DNA from: Methanobrevibacter olleyae
GTDB lineage: Archaea; Methanobacteriota; Methanobacteria; Methanobacteriales; Methanobacteriaceae
Assembly (NCBI RefSeq): GCF_900114585.1
Contig: NZ_FOTL01000002.1
Coordinates: forward strand, 1 to 64,000
Direction of reading: 5' to 3'
Length of the DNA: 64,000 nucleotides
The notes beneath the pieces were generated by a model. The model ran no database searches, was not told where the DNA came from, and worked only from the letters and a program-made list of their open reading frames with translations. Both the position numbers and the translations under genes were made by a program. Positions 19,594 to 27,936 of this stretch are shown here, piece by piece. Each line of letters starts with the position of its first letter. Position 1 is the stretch's first letter.

Positions 19594-20691
19594 ATGCTAA
19601 CTATAAAAATTCCAGTGCAAAATATAGAAGCAACAAGACAAATTTTACTAAAATATAAAATCATTGATTTTGATTACAAAATTAAAATAGAGAACGGTTT
19701 CGGACATATCCCTATCAAATATGAAAACAAGGACGATACACTTTCCAATATAATCGAAGAGATAAAAAAAGAGTTAATTCAAGAAAATAATAAATTTACA
19801 ATTGAAACTGTATATTTAGATGAAGAAAATGACTTAGAGATTGTTAAACGTTATCCTAGAAGTATAAGTGAAGTTCTTAAAGATAAACTTAATGAAGAAG
19901 AAATTGAAAATCTAAAAAAATCATTTGATATCATTGGAGATATTGTAATTGTAGAAATTCCAGAAAATCTTGAAGGTCATAAAAAAGAAATCGGTGAAGC
20001 AACACTTCAATTTACAAGGCGAAAAACAGTTTATATGAAAAAAAGTGCAGTTGAAGGACTAATAAGAACAAGACAACTTGAATTAATTGCAGGTGAGGAC
20101 AATCCTATAACAATTCATAAAGAACATGGCACTAGATTAAAATTAGATCTTAGAAATGTTTACTTCTCACCAAGATTAGCTACTGAAAGGAAAAGAGTTC
20201 AAGAAGCTGCAAACGACGGTGAAGAAATATTAGACATGTTTGCAGGTATTGGGCCATTTCCTATTGTAATAGCTCATGAAAAGAATGTTAATATAACTGC
20301 AGTAGATATCAATGAAACAGCAATAAAATACTTAAAAGAGAACATTGAATTAAATAAACTAAAAAATGGTGTTCACATTACTGCAATATGTGGAGATATA
20401 AATGAAGTTGCAGTAAATGAATTAAAGGGTAAAAAATTCGATAGGCTTCTTATGAATCTTCCAGGCTTAGCACCAGAGTTTTTAGATTTAGCAGTTTCAT
20501 TATGTAAAGATGGTGGAGTTATTCATTATTATGAATTTTCAGATGGATTTTCACAAGGAATAGAAAGAGCTCAAATTGCTTGTGAAAAGCAAAATAAAGA
20601 AGTTGAGATTTTAAATACTCGGAAAGTTAAATCATCAAGTCCTGGAATGTGGCATGTAGCTATTGATTGTAAAGTAAGTGATAAAAAATAA
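19594..20691 (+). CDS. trm5: tRNA (guanine37-N1)-methyltransferase Trm5
   Basis: 365 residues, the size of archaeal Trm5. The enzyme methylates N1 of guanosine 37 next to the anticodon with SAM and prevents frameshifting. The class I methyltransferase motifs are present: EEILDMFAGIGPFPIVIA (about residues 210-227), AVDINETAIKYLKENIELNK after it, and LMNLPGLAPEFLDLA as motif IV. The N-terminal ~150 residues form the tRNA-recognition domains. No strong ribosome binding site was seen before the ATG. Followed by a 53-bp tandem repeat. Confidence 0.93.
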   Translation: MLTIKIPVQNIEATRQILLKYKIIDFDYKIKIENGFGHIPIKYENKDDTLSNIIEEIKKELIQENNKFTIETVYLDEENDLEIVKRYPRSISEVLKDKLNEEEIENLKKSFDIIGDIVIVEIPENLEGHKKEIGEATLQFTRRKTVYMKKSAVEGLIRTRQLELIAGEDNPITIHKEHGTRLKLDLRNVYFSPRLATERKRVQEAANDGEEILDMFAGIGPFPIVIAHEKNVNITAVDINETAIKYLKENIELNKLKNGVHITAICGDINEVAVNELKGKKFDRLLMNLPGLAPEFLDLAVSLCKDGGVIHYYEFSDGFSQGIERAQIACEKQNKEVEILNTRKVKSSSPGMWHVAIDCKVSDKK

Positions 20692-20701
20692 ATATCTTTA
20701 A

Positions 20702-20816
20702 GAAAAATAGGATTCATTAAAAAAAATGTTAAAAATAATAAAGGATTAAATAAAGAAAAATAGAATTCATTAAAAAAAATGTTAAAAATAATAAAGGATT
20801 AAATAAAGAAAAATAG
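20702..20816. repeat. 53-bp tandem repeat
   Basis: The unit starting GAAAAATAGRATTCATTAAA is present at 20702 and 20755 and begins a third time at 20808. It fills the gap between the convergent trm5 and mtnA genes. Confidence 0.88.
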
Positions 20817-20863
20817 AAAAAATATTAAAGAATCATTTAAAAAAAATTAGTAAAAAATTCAAT

Positions 20864-21823
20864 TTAGAAAAGATCTTTAAATTCTTTTTCTAAATTATTT
20901 AAATCTATAACTCCATTTTCAGTAATTACACCAGTTATTAACTCTTTAGGAACTATATCAAATGCAGGATTAATCACTTCAGTTCCCTTAGGGCAAATTC
21001 TTACACCACCATAGTAAATTACTTCATTAGGATCTCTCTCTTCAATAACTGTATCAAAAATAGAGATCTCTTTATCAAAAGTACTAAAAGGCGCTGCTAC
21101 ATAAAATGGAATATCAAAATGTTTTGCAGCAAGAGCTACCATAAAAGAACCTATCTTATTTGCAATTCCATCATGAGCTACCCTATCAGCTCCAATAACG
21201 ACTTTATCAATTTTACCAATAGACATCAAGTATCCACTTGCCACATCTGGAATTAATTTTACAGGAATCCCCTCTTCTTGCATTTCCCATACACTTAAAC
21301 TTGCACCTTGTCCCCTTGGACGAGTTTCATCACAAATAACTTGAATATCCTTTCCTTGACTAAAAGCAGAACGGAAAACACCTAATGCAGTACCATAATC
21401 TACACAAGCAAGTGCACCAGCATTACAATGAGTTAAAACAGTATCACCATCATCGATAAGCTTAGCACCATATTCACCAATAGCTAAATTAGTACTAACA
21501 TCTTCATGAGCCATTTCTAATGCCTCTTTTAAGATATCATCAGATTCCATAACCCTATCTACTGCCCACATTAAATTAACTGCTGTAGGTCTTGCATTTT
21601 TCATTTGGCTTGCTACCTTTTCCATATCTTCTCCTGCTATTTGAGCAAGTGCCATACCAAAAGCAGCTGAAACCCCAATTGCAGGAGCTCCACGAACAAT
21701 CATATCTTTAATAGCTCTAATAACATCTTGGTAAGTACTGCAATAAACATAAGTTAATTCATCAGGTAATTTAGTTTGATCTATAAGTTTTAATTTATTA
21801 TCTTCCCATTCTAAAGTTCTCAT
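20864..21823 (-). CDS. mtnA: S-methyl-5-thioribose-1-phosphate isomerase family protein
   Basis: 319 residues from the ATG at 21823, which has GTGAT four bases upstream. Family marks: RGAPAIGVSAAFG near residue 48, CDETRPRGQGASLSVWEM with the catalytic Cys region, and GADRVAHDGIANKIG with the catalytic Asp. MtnA isomerises methylthioribose-1-phosphate to the ribulose form in methionine salvage. Related archaeal enzymes can also act on ribose 1,5-bisphosphate or 5-deoxyribose phosphate, so the true substrate is uncertain. No other salvage gene is adjacent. Confidence 0.9.
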   Translation of the reverse strand: MRTLEWEDNKLKLIDQTKLPDELTYVYCSTYQDVIRAIKDMIVRGAPAIGVSAAFGMALAQIAGEDMEKVASQMKNARPTAVNLMWAVDRVMESDDILKEALEMAHEDVSTNLAIGEYGAKLIDDGDTVLTHCNAGALACVDYGTALGVFRSAFSQGKDIQVICDETRPRGQGASLSVWEMQEEGIPVKLIPDVASGYLMSIGKIDKVVIGADRVAHDGIANKIGSFMVALAAKHFDIPFYVAAPFSTFDKEISIFDTVIEERDPNEVIYYGGVRICPKGTEVINPAFDIVPKELITGVITENGVIDLNNLEKEFKDLF

Positions 21824-22021
21824 AACAATCACAATAATAATTTAATAAAGACAATTGAATTTAAAATTAAATAAAATACAATAAAATATTGGTCTTTTTT
21901 AAATAAATAGGTTATTATAAAAATTAGTATAGATAAAAAAGTTTAAAAATAAAATAAAAAATAAAGAAATAGCTAAAAAGTAAAATCAAATATAATTTTC
22001 CAATAATAGCTAAAAAAAGAT

Positions 22022-22046
22022 AAAAAAAGGACATAAAAAGTCCTTT
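22022..22046 (-). terminator. Terminator after the alcohol dehydrogenase
   Basis: AAAGGAC (22026-22032) pairs with GTCCTTT (22040-22046) over a 7-nt loop. On the minus strand the stem is followed by a run of T residues, starting eight bases after the stop codon at 22054. Confidence 0.65.
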
Positions 22047-22053
22047 ATAAAGT

Positions 22054-23097
22054 TTATTCATCAAATTCTTCAAAGGTAATAACAGCTCTACCTTCAACTT
22101 TTCCATTTCTTAAGTCATCAAGAGCATCTAGAACTTTACTAAATGGATATTGTTGAGCTTGAACTTTGATTTTTCCAGCTTTTGCTAAGTCCATAATCTC
22201 ATAAAGGTCAGTGATAGTTCCACCTTGAGTTAATCTTACCATAACACCAGGTTTAACAGTAGTCCAGCTTACAGGGAGTGTTCCTCCACCAAGACCTAAA
22301 ATGGAAATAAGACCTAATCCTTTGGTAATTTTTGCAGCAAGTTCTAAAGTGTTATCTCTACCTACAAAGTCAAATACAGCATCTACACCTTTACCATCAG
22401 TTAATTCCATGATTTTGTCATATGCATTATCATCTAGAACAACTAATTCATCAGCACCATACTCAGTCATTTTAGCCATTTTATCAGCGGATCGGTTAAC
22501 TACAATAACACGAGCAGAGGTTGTTAAAGCTAAATATTGACAACAGTAGAATCCAAGTCCACCTACACCAATAACTACTGCAGTACCATTATTTGGAATA
22601 AATGGTTTTGCAGTTTGTACAGCCCCATATGGAGATAAACCTGCATCAGCTAATGCTACATATACTGTAGGATCAAGGTCCCCTAAAGGTGCAACTTCTC
22701 TTGCATCAGCAATCATATATTCTGCCATTCCCCCATCTTCTTTAAGACCACGTGCACTTGCAACTTCACAGAAGTTGTCACGACCTGAAAGACAGTATTG
22801 ACATTTACCACATGCATGTAATGTGTCTACAATAACATTTTGTCCAACCTCAACAGTATCTACTCCCGGTCCAAGTTTTACAACAGTCCCTGCGTTTTCG
22901 TGACCAAAAGTGAATGGTCCTTCAAATGGAACTGTAATAAAGCCTTCATCAATAACTTCAAGGTCAGTTCTGCACATTCCTGCACCTTTCATTTTAATTA
23001 AGATTTCTCCAAATTTAGGTTCTGGTATAGGTACATCCTCCAATACAGGAGGTTTTCCTAATTCATTTATTCTCCAAGCTTTCATTGTTCCAGCCAT
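22054..23097 (-). CDS. Zinc-dependent alcohol dehydrogenase
   Basis: 347 residues, a medium-chain dehydrogenase. The catalytic zinc ligands lie in CRTDLEV (about residue 43) and GHENAG (about 65). A structural zinc lobe has CGKCQYCLSGRDNFC (about 95-109). The coenzyme fold has VVIGVGGLGFYCCQYLA near 170. It oxidises alcohols or reduces aldehydes with NAD(P). Methanobrevibacter species grown with ethanol as a hydrogen supplement carry such enzymes, but the substrate here is not readable. GGGGAA precedes the ATG and a terminator hairpin follows, so it is a single-gene unit. Confidence 0.93.
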   Translation of the reverse strand: MAGTMKAWRINELGKPPVLEDVPIPEPKFGEILIKMKGAGMCRTDLEVIDEGFITVPFEGPFTFGHENAGTVVKLGPGVDTVEVGQNVIVDTLHACGKCQYCLSGRDNFCEVASARGLKEDGGMAEYMIADAREVAPLGDLDPTVYVALADAGLSPYGAVQTAKPFIPNNGTAVVIGVGGLGFYCCQYLALTTSARVIVVNRSADKMAKMTEYGADELVVLDDNAYDKIMELTDGKGVDAVFDFVGRDNTLELAAKITKGLGLISILGLGGGTLPVSWTTVKPGVMVRLTQGGTITDLYEIMDLAKAGKIKVQAQQYPFSKVLDALDDLRNGKVEGRAVITFEEFDE

Positions 23098-23541
23098 ATT
23101 TATTCCCCATTTTAATTTTATTCATTAAATGATAATTCAATGAAATTAATAAAAAAAATTCAATAAATAATTTGAAGTATTGATTCTGTTCAACTATTTT
23201 TCAAACTGTCGAATATTTATTAGAAAAATTCATTTTAATTTAAACCTATTTAAGCTAAAAAAATTTTATTTATAATATATTAGTTCTATTATTTAATTTT
23301 TTTGAATTTTTTTAAAAATTTAATAATTGCATCAAAAATTAAAGAGCACAAATTTTAAAATAAAAATAATTGCATCAAAAATTAAAGAGCACAAATTTTA
23401 AAATAAAAATAATTGATTAAAAAATAACAATAAACTAATTAAAAAATGTAAAAAATGAACTATTCTGAAAAACCGAATAGTTAAAAAAAAAGTAAGATAG
23501 GAAATAAATAATCCTATTTTTAAATAATAAATATTTAATCA
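23098..23541. repeat. Intergenic region with 43-bp tandem repeat
   Basis: The unit AATAATTGCATCAAAAATTA... occurs at 23322-23364 and 23365-23407. The remainder upstream of the alcohol dehydrogenase is AT-rich promoter DNA. The nifB terminator lies at 23441-23482. Confidence 0.75.
23441..23482 (-). terminator. nifB terminator hairpin
   Basis: AACTATTC (23458-23465) and GAATAGTT (23475-23482) form a perfect 8-bp stem over nine bases. On the minus strand it is followed by CATTTTTTACATTTTTT. It lies 60 bp past the nifB stop codon. Confidence 0.55.
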
Positions 23542-24432
23542 CTAAAAGTGAGACTGAGGAGCATTTCCTAAGTGATGGTCTTCGTGTTTTTTACCAGGAA
23601 TCCCATAAGCATCTGCTCTACATTGAGTACATGCTCTAAATACTGGAAGATATTCTTCTACATCACTACGAGCTTTTTCAATCTCTCCACATCCTGGTTT
23701 TGGATAATCAGCCATTTTATTTAATGGAATTAATGGAAGAACATTAACTAAATCTGCACCACATTCCCTTACAGTTTTAGCTATATCGACAATATGTTCA
23801 TCATTCAAGCCAGGAATAAGAACAATATTAACTTTAACAATTACACCTAAATCAGTGATCTTCTTAATTCCTTCTAATTGATTTTTAGAAAGGATTTTAG
23901 CTGCTTCAAGTCCTTTATAAACTTCACCTTCATAAACAATAAATCCATAAATATCCTTACCAATTTCAGGATCCACCGCATTAACTGTAACGGTTACAGT
24001 ATTTACACCAAGCTCAGCAATTCTTTCAGCATATTTTGGAAGTAAAAGACCATTTGTACTCATACATTTAATTAAATCTGGTTTTACTTTATTGATCTTC
24101 TCAAAGAATTCAAAGGTAGCTTCATTAGCTAATGAATCTCCAGGACCTGCAACACCAACAACAGTAATAGCACTGTCTTCAGTTACATTTACTACATGTT
24201 CTACTGCAGCATCTGCATCCATGATAGAACCTGCTACACCTGGCCTATCTTCTTCAGTATTAATGGATCTTATACAGAAATTACATCCAATATTACATTT
24301 AGGAGCAATTGGTACATGTACTCTACCTACTTTATCATGTAATTTTTCATTATAACATGGATGTACTTTTGTAATATGTGCAAATTTTGCACCTTTATGA
24401 CTTCCTCCACATCTTATATCTTTATTAGTCAT
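23542..24432 (-). CDS. nifB: NifB-type radical SAM protein
   Basis: 296 residues, the short archaeal form without the C-terminal NifX domain. Cys46, Cys50 and Cys53 (CNIGCNFC) form the radical SAM CxxxCxxC motif; the N-terminal HPCYNEKLHDK and the late CTQCRADAYGIPGKK carry the additional cluster ligands. NifB makes the carbide-containing NifB-cofactor for nitrogenase. No nifHDK genes are in the window. It may be separate in function, as nifB occurs in many methanogens. GAGGTAATACT precedes the ATG. The gene follows the mmp cluster by about 0.5 kb, with an inverted repeat (24678-24695) in its upstream region. Confidence 0.94.
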   Translation of the reverse strand: MTNKDIRCGGSHKGAKFAHITKVHPCYNEKLHDKVGRVHVPIAPKCNIGCNFCIRSINTEEDRPGVAGSIMDADAAVEHVVNVTEDSAITVVGVAGPGDSLANEATFEFFEKINKVKPDLIKCMSTNGLLLPKYAERIAELGVNTVTVTVNAVDPEIGKDIYGFIVYEGEVYKGLEAAKILSKNQLEGIKKITDLGVIVKVNIVLIPGLNDEHIVDIAKTVRECGADLVNVLPLIPLNKMADYPKPGCGEIEKARSDVEEYLPVFRACTQCRADAYGIPGKKHEDHHLGNAPQSHF

Positions 24433-24911
24433 AGTATTACCTCAATACAATATAATTTTAAAAGCTTTAATAACTTAAAATTTCTCTCCAAATTAGTAAA
24501 TTAAAACAAATAAAGTTTTAATAACTTAAAATTTCTCTCCAAATTACTAGTTTAAAATAAATTAAAGAAGGCATTTATTTTAAACATTATAAATCTAAAA
24601 ACTTATTAATTAATCAACAATTCCACACATCAATTAAATTATTTAATTAATAAAAGTTTATTCGTTTATAATTAAACTTATAACCATCGTTATAAACATT
24701 ATAATATTTAAGTATTTCTATTTACTTCTAAGAAATACGAACAATGATAAAAATTTACGAACAGTTTTAAAAAATCAATAGCTAAACTTTAAAACCTTGA
24801 AACATTCATAAAAAAATTAAGAATTTAATATAAAAATATAATAATTAATTTAAACTAAAAAATGAAGTTAATAAAACTAAAGATTAAAAATAAGGTTAAA
24901 ACTAAAAAGAT
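24433..24911. repeat. nifB upstream region with direct repeat
   Basis: A 38-bp element (AAAGYTTTAATAACTTAAAA...) occurs at 24461-24498 and 24512-24549. An inverted repeat TTATAAC-CATC-GTTATAA lies at 24678-24695 and two copies of TACGAACA near 24737 and 24759. These may be regulatory sites of nifB. Confidence 0.5.
24678..24695 (-). promoter_or_regulatory. 7-4-7 inverted repeat upstream of nifB
   Basis: TTATAAC (24678-24684) and GTTATAA (24689-24695) around CATC. It does not match the GGAA-N6-TTCC operator of the nitrogen regulator NrpR. Role unknown. Confidence 0.35.
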
Positions 24912-24988
24912 TTAATCCCAAGTTTTAGGAGCATTTAACTCTACTCAAAAACAAGCTAATCCCAAGTTTTAGGAGTATTTAATTCTAC
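24912..24988 (-). repeat. Duplicated 3' end of the mmp17 gene
   Basis: Bases 24956-24988, coding for VELNTPKTWD and a TAG stop, are repeated at 24912-24944 as VELNAPKTWD and a TAA stop. Only three bases differ: one is silent, one gives Thr to Ala, and one exchanges stop codons. The 44-bp offset puts the copy in another frame. Confidence 0.9.
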
Positions 24989-25522
24989 AATATACCCTTC
25001 AGCTTTTTCAATCCATTCATCTTTAATTAATTCATCAGTAGCTATAACAGAAATGATATCTCCACGAGAAATATCTTTCATTATTTTAAATCCTTCAGGA
25101 ACTATCCTAAATACCGCATCATAGATTCTTCTTTTAAGGTTTTTATGAGGATCATCTACAACTAAATTAGACACCTCTTGTTCTCCAGCTAAGTGAATAA
25201 CATATCTGCTTGGTTGATGAACATTTTCCCTACCATTATTTTCCCAAAGAGTTCTAAGAATATTTGGAAGATATTTTTCATCATCAATTAAAACAACAGT
25301 AGTATCTTCTTCTGCATTATAGTTAACATTAGCTACTTCTTTTAAAGTAATGTGCTTAGAAGTTTTTCTCATTTTAATAGCTATAATGAAACAAACCTCA
25401 TCTGGATTAACATAAGCACGCATATCATCAATAGAAGGTGGTAGGACTAAATCTTGAAAGATCTGTCTAATAATCATATCATAGACTTTTGCCCCTTCTG
25501 GATCATTTGATTCAATATACAT
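24956..25522 (-). CDS. mmp17: Methanogenesis marker protein 17
   Basis: 188 residues. Identified from its general sequence (IESNDPEGAKVYDMIIRQIF; RRIYDAVFRIVPEGFKIMKD) and from its place at the end of an mmp3-6-5-15-17 series, as in other methanogens. Mmp17 is found only in methanogens and relatives. It has been reported with McrC, Mmp3 and Mmp7 in the ATP-dependent complex that activates methyl-coenzyme M reductase, though it has no known enzyme activity. GTGAT precedes the ATG. 54 bp separate it from mmp15, and co-transcription is likely. Confidence 0.85.
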   Translation of the reverse strand: MYIESNDPEGAKVYDMIIRQIFQDLVLPPSIDDMRAYVNPDEVCFIIAIKMRKTSKHITLKEVANVNYNAEEDTTVVLIDDEKYLPNILRTLWENNGRENVHQPSRYVIHLAGEQEVSNLVVDDPHKNLKRRIYDAVFRIVPEGFKIMKDISRGDIISVIATDELIKDEWIEKAEGYIVELNTPKTWD

Positions 25523-25576
25523 ATAATCACTTCTTTAAAGAGTATAGAAAAAAGCTTAATAGTTCTAAGCTAAAAT

Positions 25577-26812
25577 CTATTCCTGTCTCTTACCCATACC
25601 AGATACAAGTAAAGCTGCACCTACAGCACCAATGTGCTGTGAATATTTTGGTACGATAACTTCAATTCCGCCTAAAGTTTCACTTACTGCTTCAACAAGT
25701 CCAGAAATTAAACTAGTTCCTCCTACTTGGATTAAAGGTTCACGAATATCAATCTCTTGTAATTGCTGTTCATATACTTGTTCAGATACAGAGTGACATG
25801 CAGCAGCTGCTACATCTGCTTTAGAACCACCGGCAGCAAGGGTAGTTACTAAGTCTTGAATACCAAATACAATACAATATGAATTTAACATAGCTCTTCT
25901 CCAGTCACCTTGTACTGCAAGTGGACCAAGTTCTGTAATATCTACATCTAATCTACGAGAAGTCATATCTAAGAATCTGCCAGATGCACCTGCACAGATA
26001 CCTCCCATAGTAAAGTTATCAGGAATACCGTTATTTACAGTAATAACCTTGTTATCCATACCTCCAATATCGAGTACAGTAGCTTCACCTTTTTGACGAC
26101 CTGCTAGGTATACTGCACCTTTTGCATTTACAGATAACTCTTCTTGGACAAGTTCCGCTCCAAATTCTTGACCCATAGTAAATCTACCATAGCCAGTTGT
26201 TCCTATCCCTTCAATATCATCCCATTTGTAACCTGTACCTTCAAATGCTTCTGCAGCTGCAGTTTGTGCAGATTCAACAATATCTTTAGTAGAAGTCCAG
26301 CCAGTTCCAATAACCTTATTGTTTTCCATCAAAACAGCTTTTGTAGTAGTAGAACCAGAGTCCAAACCAAGAGTAAGGCCTTCTTGCTTTTCACGAGCAA
26401 GAATACTTCTACGTGTTACAGTAGTAGCTAATGCTTCCATACGGATGAATAGCTCATCAGCTTTTGTTCTTTCAGTAAATGAATAAGTGACTACCGGAAT
26501 ACGGGTGTTGTTTTGGATAAAGCGCCTTACTTCATTCCTTACCAATGCTCCCTCAGCACACCTGAAACAAGTAGCAATAAATACTGCATCAGGTTTACAT
26601 TTACCTTCAACAATAGACATAGCTCTTGCAATCATAAGTTTTAAACTTGAACTTTGAGCAGAAAAACCGAATTTCTCATAAGCTTCATTAATATAATCCA
26701 AATCAATTTCAGGAAGGATGATTTCAGCTCCAAATTTAAGAGCTGCCTTTTCAATTTCTTTTTGAATACCACTATACTCAGTACCACAAGAAACCAGTGC
26801 AATTTGTACCAT
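25577..26812 (-). CDS. mmp15: Methanogenesis marker protein 15 (ASKHA ATPase)
   Basis: 411 residues. The N-terminal ~140 residues ([20 protein letters not shown]...) precede an ASKHA ATPase like the activator of 2-hydroxyacyl-CoA dehydratase: [20 protein letters not shown] (phosphate 1), [12 protein letters not shown] (phosphate 2), [13 protein letters not shown] with the cluster-ligand Cys, and [10 protein letters not shown] at the end. By analogy it drives a low-potential electron transfer with ATP, which would suit reductive activation of Ni(I) in methyl-CoM reductase; this is inference. GGAGG site; only one base separates it from mmp5. Confidence 0.88.
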   Translation of the reverse strand: MVQIALVSCGTEYSGIQKEIEKAALKFGAEIILPEIDLDYINEAYEKFGFSAQSSSLKLMIARAMSIVEGKCKPDAVFIATCFRCAEGALVRNEVRRFIQNNTRIPVVTYSFTERTKADELFIRMEALATTVTRRSILAREKQEGLTLGLDSGSTTTKAVLMENNKVIGTGWTSTKDIVESAQTAAAEAFEGTGYKWDDIEGIGTTGYGRFTMGQEFGAELVQEELSVNAKGAVYLAGRQKGEATVLDIGGMDNKVITVNNGIPDNFTMGGICAGASGRFLDMTSRRLDVDITELGPLAVQGDWRRAMLNSYCIVFGIQDLVTTLAAGGSKADVAAAACHSVSEQVYEQQLQEIDIREPLIQVGGTSLISGLVEAVSETLGGIEVIVPKYSQHIGAVGAALLVSGMGKRQE

Positions 26813-26813
26813 T

Positions 26814-27326
26814 TTATTCTCCTCCCTCTACTTCTTCTTTAGTAGTTTCTTCTAGAATATCATCATCCCCTTCTAGGTCTCCTCCACCGCCAGGTAAAGA
26901 GTCTAAGAATTCCATAATTTGATTTACCATAAGCATTGTGCCATCTTCATCAGTAGGATAAACAAGTTCTAAAGTAGGTATATCTTTTTTACGTAAACAG
27001 AAAATAGATAATTCATTTGTTCTTGCACATCCTACACAACCAAAACCAAATGGAGCATCATCAACAATAATTGCTGCCTCTGCTGCATCTATAAGAGGTC
27101 CAATAATGGACATCCTTCCCCTTACACCAGAAGGCACTTCAATAGCAGCATATTTTAATCCATTAATTGGATCTTCTTCTGTAATATTCATTGGAGGTGA
27201 ATCAATCTCCGGGTCTTTAATTTTTTGTCTTATTTGTTTTTGAAGAGCTAAAGGAGTGTGGCCTTTTCTCTCAATTAAGTCAGCTAAAACCAATGAATTT
27301 GGTGGATAAATAGCTACTTTTACCAT
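26814..27326 (-). CDS. mmp5: Methanogenesis marker protein 5
   Basis: 170 residues. The start ([20 protein letters not shown]) and the central [15 protein letters not shown], with a CVGC motif near residue 95, are characteristic. The C-terminal tail is acidic ([15 protein letters not shown]). Its activity is unknown; it is limited to methanogens and travels with mmp3, 6, 15 and 17. The stop codon lies one base from the mmp15 start, so translation is probably coupled. GAGGATGATATT precedes the ATG. Confidence 0.85.
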   Translation of the reverse strand: MVKVAIYPPNSLVLADLIERKGHTPLALQKQIRQKIKDPEIDSPPMNITEEDPINGLKYAAIEVPSGVRGRMSIIGPLIDAAEAAIIVDDAPFGFGCVGCARTNELSIFCLRKKDIPTLELVYPTDEDGTMLMVNQIMEFLDSLPGGGGDLEGDDDILEETTKEEVEGGE

Positions 27327-27411
27327 AATATCATCCTCATAATTATAATCTAAGAAAGTTTTTTAATTTATTAATTTATTTTAAATTATTTTATTAATCC
27401 CATAAACTTCC

Positions 27412-27900
27412 TTATTCTTTGTCTTCCTCACTTTTTTCCTTTTTTAAAGAGTTTTCTAAAACTTCCCTAAAGTAATCTACAGAAACAGGTTCTTTTTTCT
27501 CAATTACAACTTCTCTTGGGTTTTTTAAAGCTTCACCAACATAATCAAGAATTTTAAATTCCTTCTCCATTTGATGGAAACCTTCTCTTGGCCCATATCT
27601 ATGGCCCCTACATCTTCTTGGGTCACCTGGGGCAAAACCTCTTTCCTTTGTAAAGATTCCATAAGGGTCTAGTTTACGGAGCTCTCTAATAGCTTGCTTA
27701 ACATATTTATCTTTTCCACTAATCATAGCACCGTAACAAGTCCATTTAACCGTAATAGGCAAGTTTAAAAGGTGTAAGAAGTTTACAACTTCACTTTCAC
27801 TTACATTTGCTTTTGAACTTAAAATAATCATCCTTGTTGAAACTTCAGGATCCATATCCTCTTTACCTAATTCTGGAGTTATACATAAATTTGCAGTCAT
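27412..27900 (-). CDS. mmp6: Methanogenesis marker protein 6
   Basis: 162 residues. The middle (VKWTCYGAMISGKDKYVKQA) and the very characteristic FAPGDPRRCRGHRYGPREGF (about residues 98-117) identify the family. The charged C-terminus is Lys/Glu rich. Function unknown; conserved in methanogens and encoded with other markers of methyl-CoM reductase assembly or activation. AGGAGG precedes the ATG, and it begins 36 bp after mmp3. Confidence 0.86.
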   Translation of the reverse strand: MTANLCITPELGKEDMDPEVSTRMIILSSKANVSESEVVNFLHLLNLPITVKWTCYGAMISGKDKYVKQAIRELRKLDPYGIFTKERGFAPGDPRRCRGHRYGPREGFHQMEKEFKILDYVGEALKNPREVVIEKKEPVSVDYFREVLENSLKKEKSEEDKE

Positions 27901-27936
27901 CTAATTCCTCCTAAAATACAAGTATTTAAAAATAGT

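Noticed and set aside
23542-24432. Evidence for a nitrogen-fixation gene cluster
   Set aside because: Only nifB is present in the window; many methanogens carry it without visible nitrogenase genes nearby.
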